From Candidatus Nanopelagicaceae bacterium (GTDB taxonomy: Bacteria > Actinomycetota > Actinomycetes > Nanopelagicales > Nanopelagicaceae), in contig CANLAY010000082.1 of the NCBI GenBank assembly GCA_947488635.1, positions 1 through 5,006 of the forward strand: a DNA stretch of 5,006 nt. Reading direction: 5' to 3'. A model generated the notes under the pieces. It saw only the letters and a list, made by a program, of their open reading frames with translations. It did no database searches and had not been told where the DNA came from. Shown here piece by piece: positions 1 to 5,006 of this stretch. A program made the position numbers and the translations under genes. Numbering within the stretch: the stretch's first letter is position 1; every line of letters starts with the position of its first letter.

Positions 1-11
1 AAATAATATAT

Positions 12-17
12 AAGGAG
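12..17 (+). promoter_or_regulatory. Shine-Dalgarno site for the TTG start of the first permease
   Basis: AAGGAG lies 6 bases before the TTG at 24-26. It decides the start of the first permease gene, because the next in-frame ATG (96-98) falls inside the first membrane segment and would remove the conserved N-terminus. All three forward frames reach a stop within 4-23, so any upstream gene must end by base 23; if it is read in frame 3 its TAA (21-23) directly abuts the TTG, which would give tight translational coupling. Confidence 0.8.
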
Positions 18-23
18 CACTAA

Positions 24-1007
24 TTGTCTTTCGGTGAGAGAATTTCCCGAATCCTGCTCTCTACCCCGGTTTTACGTATCGGAAGTATTTTAAGTATGCT
101 TTTTGGTATTTCAATATTTGTTTTCTTAGTTCTCCGTGTTATCCCCGGTGACTCAATTGTTGGTGCTTTTGGAATTGAAACTGGCGTATTGACCCCTGAA
201 CAGATTGCTCAACTAAAAATTTATTATGGAATTGATAAGTCTTTGCCAATGCAGTATTTATCTTGGATGCAGAGTTTCTTGACCGGCAATATGGGTTATT
301 CCTATTCAACCGGTATTTCAATCGCTTCGCTGACCGCTAAGGCCTTGCCGGTAACTATCGAATTGGCCCTAATTGGCACCATTCTGGGCGTAGTTATGGG
401 TATTGCAGTAGGAACATTTAGTGCCCGCAAGCCAGGCAGTATCCGCGACTTTGCTGGCCAATTATTTGGCCTAATGGCACTTGCAGTACCTGGTTTCGTT
501 TTAAGTACAACGATCGTAACTATCATGGCCAATAAGTTTCATTATTTCCCGAATGGTTATGAATTTGAGCGTCTCTGGGAAGACCCTTGGATGAATTTGC
601 AACAGATGCTGTTTCCAGGCTTAGTCCTTGGTATCGCAGTAGCTGCCCCAGTTATGCGAACTACTAGATCTGCCTTACTTGAAACAGTCGATAAAGATTT
701 TGTTCGTACCGCTATTGGTAAGGGTGTTAATTCACGCAAGGTACAAACTCGTCACATTTTGCGAAACTCTTTGATTCCGATTGTGACCATGACCGGTATT
801 CAATTTGGCTATTTATTGGGTGGCGCTGTAATTGTAGAAAACATTTTCTCGTTACCAGGGATGGGCCGACAGGTTCTATATGCGATCACTAGACGCGAAT
901 ATGCAACCGTGCAAAGTAGCGTCATGGTATTTGCCATCTTATTCATAGCTATTAACGTGATTACCGATTTAATTTATCGCAAAGTTGATCCAAGGATCAA
1001 AAAATGA
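24..1007 (+). CDS. ABC transporter permease, DppB/OppB-like (peptide/nickel family)
   Basis: This is one of the two inner-membrane channel subunits of a Dpp/Opp-type importer; it should pair with the DppC-like protein encoded next. The 327-residue length is normal for the family. About six membrane segments are visible (roughly residues 18-38, 110-132, 146-169, 193-213, 251-275, 297-316). Family landmarks are the N-terminal FLVLRVIPGD (34-43), LTPEQ (56-60), the cytoplasmic EAA-like loop that docks onto an ATPase (about 225-252, with KG at 233-234 and RNSLIP at 247-252), ENIFSLPGMG (272-281), and the C-terminal VDPRIK (321-326). The start is TTG, supported by AAGGAG six bases upstream. The stop overlaps the next start in ATGA. 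The substrate cannot be read from the permease: dipeptides, oligopeptides, murein peptides, nickel or sugars are all handled by members of this family. The family call is secure; the specific substrate is not. Confidence 0.95.
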   Translation: MSFGERISRILLSTPVLRIGSILSMLFGISIFVFLVLRVIPGDSIVGAFGIETGVLTPEQIAQLKIYYGIDKSLPMQYLSWMQSFLTGNMGYSYSTGISIASLTAKALPVTIELALIGTILGVVMGIAVGTFSARKPGSIRDFAGQLFGLMALAVPGFVLSTTIVTIMANKFHYFPNGYEFERLWEDPWMNLQQMLFPGLVLGIAVAAPVMRTTRSALLETVDKDFVRTAIGKGVNSRKVQTRHILRNSLIPIVTMTGIQFGYLLGGAVIVENIFSLPGMGRQVLYAITRREYATVQSSVMVFAILFIAINVITDLIYRKVDPRIKK

Positions 1008-1861
1008 AACGCGATCCTTTAAAACCTAAAGGCGGCTTGTACTATTACATGCAGAGCACCAGTGGAATTGTCGGTGCGCTTTTATTGCTCTTTATGGTAA
1101 TTGTTTCAATTTGTGCTGTTTTTGGCTGGCTGCCACACGATCCACTCGAGCAAAATGTAGAATTTGCAATGCAAGGTCCAAGTACAACCTTTTGGTTTGG
1201 AACTGATGAGTTTGGTCGCGACATTTTTTCGCGCTCACTTGATGGCATGCGTAGATCACTTACTGTTTCGGTTTCAGCCGTTTCGATTGCCGCAACTATC
1301 GGCGTAACGCTAGGAATTCTGAGCGGTTATTTGGGACGCTGGTTTGATCAACTAATCGTTCGTTTGAGCGATGTAATCTTCGCTTTCCCAGCCATTCTTC
1401 TTGCTTTAGCGATTGTTAGCACACTGGGAAATTCTTGGTATCAAACATCACTTGCCATTGCAGTTGTATATACCCCGATTTTTATTCGTGTTGCACGCGG
1501 GCCCGTCTTAACAGTAAAAGAGATGGATTACGTAAAAGTCACTCGAATATTGGGCTTCTCTTCACTTCGAATTCTGCGCAAACATATCTTGCCCAATGTG
1601 ACAGCTCCAATTGTGGTACAGGTTGCACTCTCTCTTTCCTGGGCAATTTTGACTGAATCAGGTTTGAGTTTCTTAGGGCTCGGTACCCAACCACCAAATG
1701 CATCACTTGGACTAATGGTTTCTGAAGCACAATCTATTGCGGCTTTTGCTTGGTGGGCACTTTTCTTCCCATCTGCATTTATTACCATTGTGGTAGTTGG
1801 ACTTAATTTAGTGGGCGATGGCTTACGTGATGCACTTGATCCAGCACGGAGAAGCTCATGA
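1004..1861 (+). CDS. ABC transporter permease, DppC/OppC-like (peptide/nickel family)
   Basis: Second channel subunit of the importer, partner of the DppB-like permease. The 285-residue protein has a short cytoplasmic N-terminus, a first membrane segment (about 20-41), then the extracytoplasmic region typical of the OppC family with HDPLEQN (45-51) and FWFGTDEFGRDIFSR (63-77). The core follows, with GYLGRWFDQLIVRLSD (108-123) and further membrane segments near 87-107, 124-141, 146-163, 203-222 and 250-272. The EAA-like ATPase-docking loop spans about 175-199 (DYVKVTRILGFS then HILPNV). ESGLSFLGLGTQPP (218-231) and GDGLRDALDP (271-280) are near-universal family signatures. The ATG lies in a 4-base ATGA overlap with the previous gene and is preceded by AAGGA (992-996), seven bases away. 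No damage or odd residues were seen. The subunit call is secure; the substrate is unknown. Confidence 0.95.
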   Translation: MKRDPLKPKGGLYYYMQSTSGIVGALLLLFMVIVSICAVFGWLPHDPLEQNVEFAMQGPSTTFWFGTDEFGRDIFSRSLDGMRRSLTVSVSAVSIAATIGVTLGILSGYLGRWFDQLIVRLSDVIFAFPAILLALAIVSTLGNSWYQTSLAIAVVYTPIFIRVARGPVLTVKEMDYVKVTRILGFSSLRILRKHILPNVTAPIVVQVALSLSWAILTESGLSFLGLGTQPPNASLGLMVSEAQSIAAFAWWALFFPSAFITIVVVGLNLVGDGLRDALDPARRSS

Positions 1862-2823
1862 GTAAACCACTTCTATCAGTAAGCGGACTTGGTATCTCGA
1901 CAGTACAAGATCCTCGGAGCCTGGTTAACAGTGTCTCTTTTGAAATTATGCCAGGTGAAGCTGTTGGCGTCGTGGGTGAGAGTGGTTCTGGAAAAACTCT
2001 TACTGCGCTTTCAATTCTAGGTTTACTTCCGCGTGGAGTTGCTGTTGCTGGTGGTTCAATAGTTTTTAATGACATCGACTTAACAAAAGCTAATCCAGAG
2101 ACTATGCGTAATTTACGCGGTTCAGATATCTCAATGGTTTATCAAGATCCGATGACGGCGCTAAATCCGGTGATGAAGTTAGGTCGCCAACTGTTAGAAG
2201 TAATCGAATCGCATGAAAAATTAGACTATAACTCAGTTGCTCGAGTTGAAGCGGCTCTGCGTGAAGTGGGTATTCCGCAAGTAGAACGAGCCATGGAGAG
2301 CTATCCGCATGAGTTTTCAGGCGGTATGCGCCAGCGCGTAATGATTGCAATGGCTTTGCTGCTCTCGCCCAAGCTACTGATAGCAGATGAGCCAACAACA
2401 GCACTTGATGTAACCATTCAGCAGCAGATCTTGGCGCTAGTTTCTGAGCAACGGCGCAAACGTGACATGTCGATGCTTTGGATTACACACGATTTAGGCG
2501 TTGTCGCTAACTTAGTTGATCGGCTAATTGTTATGTATGCCGGCAATATCGTCGAAGCTGGAACAGTGCAAGAAATCTTTACTAATCCACAGCATCCATA
2601 TACGCATGGTTTGTTATCTTCGCTGCCATCACGCACAGATAAATCTCGTAAGCGTTTAACTTCTATTCCTGGAGTTCCACAAAAGCCTTGGCTAGTTGGA
2701 AATACTTGCGCATTTGCGCCTCGCTGTTTTAAGGCAACTGGAGAGTGCACTGCATCTGCGCCTAAATTAGTCGGCACCTTAGAAAAATCAGTTGCTTGTT
2801 TTCATCCGATGGGAGATAAGTAA
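1858..2823 (+). CDS. ABC transporter ATP-binding protein, DppD/OppD-like
   Basis: One of the two cytoplasmic ATPases that energise the importer. The 321 residues contain every motif of an active ABC ATPase: Walker A GESGSGKT (40-47), Q-loop [11 protein letters not shown] (94-104, Gln96), signature FSGGMRQR (153-160), Walker B LLIADEPT (173-180), D-loop ALD (182-184) and switch His211 in WITHDLG. The C-terminal extension is the oligopeptide/dipeptide transporter domain, starting around [11 protein letters not shown] (243-253) and carrying four cysteines (284, 290, 297, 314). This pattern binds a [4Fe-4S] cluster in structurally studied DppD proteins, so a cluster is likely here, by homology only. 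The FSGGM signature and the ADEPTTALD stretch are characteristic of the D rather than the F subunit. The ATG overlaps the previous stop by four bases and has GGAG (1848-1851) six bases upstream. It should heterodimerise with the DppF-like ATPase that follows. Confidence 0.95.
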   Translation: MSKPLLSVSGLGISTVQDPRSLVNSVSFEIMPGEAVGVVGESGSGKTLTALSILGLLPRGVAVAGGSIVFNDIDLTKANPETMRNLRGSDISMVYQDPMTALNPVMKLGRQLLEVIESHEKLDYNSVARVEAALREVGIPQVERAMESYPHEFSGGMRQRVMIAMALLLSPKLLIADEPTTALDVTIQQQILALVSEQRRKRDMSMLWITHDLGVVANLVDRLIVMYAGNIVEAGTVQEIFTNPQHPYTHGLLSSLPSRTDKSRKRLTSIPGVPQKPWLVGNTCAFAPRCFKATGECTASAPKLVGTLEKSVACFHPMGDK

Positions 2824-3770
2824 TGTCCCTAGATATTATTGATGTTGAGAAGCGTTACTTAAATCGCGCCTCTGGCACAACTATCAATGCCTTAAACGGC
2901 GTGTCAATTAAAGTTGAACTTGGTCAAACCTTAGGCATAGTTGGTGAAAGTGGTTGCGGTAAGTCAACGTTGGCTCGCGCAGTTGTTGGCCTAGAAGTAC
3001 CATCAGCTGGCTCAATTACCTGGGACGGCGCGGTAATTGATAATAAAGCTAAAGATCGTTTGAAATCCCATCACTCACAAGTGCAATTAGTATTCCAAGA
3101 TCCATATTCTTCCCTTAATCCCCGTCAGCAAATCGAGAATTCAATTGCTGAGGCGATAGAAGTTCACGGCTTAGTTGCTAAAGATAAAATCACAGATAGA
3201 GTGACTGAGCTACTGGTGATGGTTGGGCTTGATCCTGATCTTCGGAATCGTTATCCGCATCAACTTTCAGGTGGTCAGCGTCAGCGTGTTTGCATCGCTC
3301 GCGCCCTCTCGGCTGAGCCTAAATTGCTGGTTTTAGACGAACCAGTCTCAGCTCTCGATGTATCTGTGCGAGCAGAGGTAATGAATCTTCTGATTGATCT
3401 CCGCAAAAATCTGGGGCTGACCTATATTTTCATTAGCCATGACTTAGCGATGATTCGGTATATCAGTGATGTTATCGCCGTTATGTATCTAGGCAAGATT
3501 GTCGAATTTGGCACCTGGGAAGAAATCATCGAAAACCCAGTTCATCCATATACCAAAGCGCTTATTGCGGCGATGCCTGATCACAGCATTATTGGTGATC
3601 CAGCGATGTTGGCGCGAACTCTGGAAGGCGAAGTTCCAGATCCGGTTAACCTGCCGAGTGGCTGCTCTTTCCATTCTCGTTGTGTTTTAGCGGTACCGAG
3701 TTGCTCGACCAATGCACCAACGCTTCGCGATATATCTAATGGTCACCTAGTAGCTTGTTCGGAGGTTTAA
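2823..3770 (+). CDS. ABC transporter ATP-binding protein, DppF/OppF-like
   Basis: Second ATPase of the importer, expected to dimerise with the DppD-like subunit under the two permeases. The 315 residues show Walker A GESGCGKST (41-49), Q-loop FQDPYSSLNPRQ (91-102, Gln92), signature LSGGQRQR (148-155), Walker B LLVLDEPV (168-175), D-loop SALD (176-179) and switch His206 in FISHDLA. LSGGQRQR and LDEPVSALDVS are the usual F-subunit forms. The C-terminal domain (NPVHPYTKALI, 238-248, onward) again has four cysteines (281, 287, 294, 312) in the CxFxxRC...C...C arrangement associated with an iron-sulfur cluster. The ATG overlaps the previous TAA by one base (TAATG) and is preceded by GGGAG (2811-2815), seven bases away. 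Both nucleotide-binding domains look catalytically complete, so this is not a degenerate-site heterodimer by these motifs. Confidence 0.95.
   Translation: MSLDIIDVEKRYLNRASGTTINALNGVSIKVELGQTLGIVGESGCGKSTLARAVVGLEVPSAGSITWDGAVIDNKAKDRLKSHHSQVQLVFQDPYSSLNPRQQIENSIAEAIEVHGLVAKDKITDRVTELLVMVGLDPDLRNRYPHQLSGGQRQRVCIARALSAEPKLLVLDEPVSALDVSVRAEVMNLLIDLRKNLGLTYIFISHDLAMIRYISDVIAVMYLGKIVEFGTWEEIIENPVHPYTKALIAAMPDHSIIGDPAMLARTLEGEVPDPVNLPSGCSFHSRCVLAVPSCSTNAPTLRDISNGHLVACSEV
3761..3765 (+). promoter_or_regulatory. Shine-Dalgarno site for anmK inside the ATPase gene
   Basis: GGAGG lies within the last codons of the DppF-like gene (Ser-Glu-Val-stop), six bases before the ATG at 3772. It fixes the anmK start and implies that anmK is translated from the same transcript as the transporter. 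Confidence 0.8.
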
Positions 3771-3771
3771 C

Positions 3772-4941
3772 ATGAAGGTTATCGGCATGATTTCAGGAAC
3801 TTCTTACGATGGTATCGATGTCGCCTGTTGTGAATTCGTACAAAGCGGAGACTTAGTCGAAGTGCGGGTAATTGGGTTTGAATCAGTCAAATACACCGAT
3901 TTATTACACGAAATGATCGCAGATTCAATGCCGCCTCGTAAAGTAGATATGGAACGAGTCTGCATTTTAGATACCAAGATTGGCCAAGCATTTAGTGCAG
4001 CAGCTCAGAGCGCTATGAAGAAGTTTAAGTTCGAACCAGATCTAATTGTTAGCCATGGCCAAACCCTTTTCCACTGGATCGACACTGATCACAAAGCCAA
4101 AGGCACTCTGCAATTAGGTGAGCCGACTTGGATTGCCGAAGAAACCGGCGTGCAAGTTTTATCTAATATTCGCTCTCGCGATGTTGCAGCTGGTGGCCAC
4201 GGCGCCCCACTTGTAAGCATCGTCGATCAATTATTACTAGGTAATTCTGCTCAACCAGAAGGAGCGCTTAACCTAGGTGGAATTTCAAATATCACAGTGG
4301 CGGGTAGCAATCTGACTCCGCTGGCATATGACATCGGCACGGCCAATTGCCTGCTAGATGCCGCTATTTATGCTCATTCTGAGGGTAAATACTCATACGA
4401 TGCCGATGGCAAATTAGCCGCCAGCGGAACTGTTGATAAGGAATTGCTCTCAAAATTCTTAACTGAGCCTTATTACAAACTTCCAGCGCCAAAATCGACC
4501 GGTAAAGAACTATTCCATCTGGATTACTTAATTGACTATGTTGGCCCGGTTTCTTCATGGAACATCGCAGATCTAATGGCCACTCTGCTTGAGCTAACTG
4601 TTGAAACAGTTGCCATTGAAGTTGAAAAATTTAAATTAGCTAAGTTATATATTGCGGGCGGCGGCTCAGACAATCCGGTAATGATGGCACGTCTGCAAGA
4701 GCGCTTAACAAACTGCCAAGTACTTTCAATGCAAGTTCTCGGTATTGATCCACGTGCAAAAGAAGGCCTTATGTTCGCCTTGATTGGCTATCTTGCACTG
4801 AATGGACAACCGGGTCAGATTCCTAGCTGCACTGGAGCAAATGGCGAAAGAATTCTTGGTTCATTGACGCCAGGTAAAGGCGCATTTGTTTTGCCACAAC
4901 GACCAAATATTCAGCCAACCAAGTTGCGAGTTATTGAGTAA
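3772..4941 (+). CDS. anmK: Anhydro-N-acetylmuramic acid kinase
   Basis: AnmK hydrolyses the 1,6-anhydro bond of anhydro-MurNAc and phosphorylates it with ATP, giving MurNAc-6-phosphate, which the etherase MurQ normally converts to GlcNAc-6-phosphate and D-lactate; it acts in the cytoplasm in peptidoglycan recycling. The 389-residue protein is collinear with the family (E. coli AnmK is about 369): GTSYDGID (9-16, phosphate binding), SHGQTLFH (94-101), LQLGEP (113-118), RDVAAGGHGAPLV (136-148), NLGGISNIT (167-175), YDIGTANCLLDA (186-197), PAPKSTGKE (238-246), AGGGSDNP (295-302) and PSCTGA (351-356). Asp187 aligns with the catalytic base (Asp182 in the Pseudomonas enzyme). Two motif positions differ from the forms I recall as usual: His143 where GGQGAPL has Gln, and IGTAN where TGPGN or TGPAN is common. 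The extra length is mostly a C-terminal tail of about 20 residues. The gene starts one base after the transporter ATPase stop, so it is almost certainly in the same operon. The family call is secure. Confidence 0.95.
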   Translation: MKVIGMISGTSYDGIDVACCEFVQSGDLVEVRVIGFESVKYTDLLHEMIADSMPPRKVDMERVCILDTKIGQAFSAAAQSAMKKFKFEPDLIVSHGQTLFHWIDTDHKAKGTLQLGEPTWIAEETGVQVLSNIRSRDVAAGGHGAPLVSIVDQLLLGNSAQPEGALNLGGISNITVAGSNLTPLAYDIGTANCLLDAAIYAHSEGKYSYDADGKLAASGTVDKELLSKFLTEPYYKLPAPKSTGKELFHLDYLIDYVGPVSSWNIADLMATLLELTVETVAIEVEKFKLAKLYIAGGGSDNPVMMARLQERLTNCQVLSMQVLGIDPRAKEGLMFALIGYLALNGQPGQIPSCTGANGERILGSLTPGKGAFVLPQRPNIQPTKLRVIE

Positions 4942-5006
4942 TTGCTTTGCGCAACATCTCAATCTGCGGAATCTGCCAGCGCTCATCAGTTTTTTCGCGG
5001 CCAGTT
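4931..5006 (-). CDS. Partial convergent gene, C-terminal end only, product unknown
   Basis: Read on the minus strand, an open frame enters from the right edge and ends at a TAA whose complement is TTA at 4931-4933. It gives 24 visible residues, beginning TGREKTDERWQIPQ and ending LRKAITQ. The composition is that of a real soluble protein end: charged, with a Trp and a probable amphipathic helix. If real, it is tail-to-tail with anmK and overlaps it by 11 bases (4931-4941). The 65 bases after anmK would otherwise be empty. A second minus-strand frame is also open across the same stretch but reads as an Arg/Cys-rich peptide and is less plausible. Too little is visible to name a family; it runs out of the window. 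Confidence 0.5.
   Translation of the reverse strand, partial: TGREKTDERWQIPQIEMLRKAITQ

Noticed and set aside
4..9. TAATAT resembling a -10 promoter element
   Set aside because: There is no room in the window to judge a -35 element, and the site is only about 15 bases from the start codon; AT-rich sequence before a gene produces such matches by chance.
1435..1656. Plus-strand open frame inside the DppC-like gene
   Set aside because: It is out of frame with a well-conserved permease and gives a Cys/Ser-rich peptide with no plausible ribosome binding site or family.
2102..2777. Long minus-strand open frames (2102-2404, 100 codons; 2418-2777, 119 codons) opposite the DppD-like gene
   Set aside because: They lie entirely antisense to a gene with all ABC ATPase motifs, and their translations show no recognisable domain and look like shadow composition.
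1978..2965. Similar Walker A coding stretches in the two ATPase genes as a direct repeat
   Set aside because: The similarity reflects paralogous P-loop motifs, not a recent duplication; the remaining sequences of the two genes are well diverged.
4947..4954. Palindrome TTGCGCAA just after anmK as a possible terminator or operator
   Set aside because: It has four base pairs per arm and no loop, no T-run follows, and it probably lies in the coding part of the convergent gene.
4990..4995. Run of six T near the right edge as a plus-strand terminator tail
   Set aside because: No stable GC-rich hairpin precedes it; on the minus strand it is explained by Glu-Lys codons of the partial gene.

Overview
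The window holds one compact, five-gene plus-strand operon that fills it almost end to end (24-4941), followed by the last codons of a probable convergent gene on the minus strand. Four genes encode the membrane and ATPase parts of a Dpp/Opp-type (peptide/nickel family) ABC importer in the classic order permease B, permease C, ATPase D, ATPase F. The fifth gene encodes anhydro-N-acetylmuramic acid kinase (AnmK), an enzyme of peptidoglycan recycling.

Layout: 1-23 is AT-rich leader or the tail of an upstream gene, with a strong ribosome binding site; 24-1007 DppB-like permease (TTG start); 1004-1861 DppC-like permease; 1858-2823 DppD-like ATPase; 2823-3770 DppF-like ATPase; 3772-4941 AnmK; 4931-5006 partial minus-strand reading frame. 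The first two junctions are 4-base ATGA overlaps, the third is a 1-base TAATG overlap, and AnmK starts one base after the preceding stop with its GGAGG inside the last codons of the ATPase gene. There is no gene-free stretch above 65 bases, and no mobile element, CRISPR array, RNA gene or convincing terminator was seen.

How the genes may work together: the two permeases form the channel and the two ATPases drive it. The substrate-binding lipoprotein that such a system needs is not in the window and probably lies just upstream. AnmK turns cytoplasmic 1,6-anhydro-MurNAc into MurNAc-6-phosphate. Its tight linkage to the importer suggests that the transporter brings in cell-wall fragments (anhydro-muropeptides, murein peptides or related sugars). 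This is inference from gene context; the transporter sequences alone indicate only the peptide/nickel family.

Organism: a bacterium of moderate-to-low GC (roughly mid-40s percent by eye, not counted) with strong Shine-Dalgarno sites and very tight gene packing. This fits a streamlined genome, for example a low-GC freshwater actinobacterium (Nanopelagicales/acI type), but that placement is a guess; other groups are not excluded.
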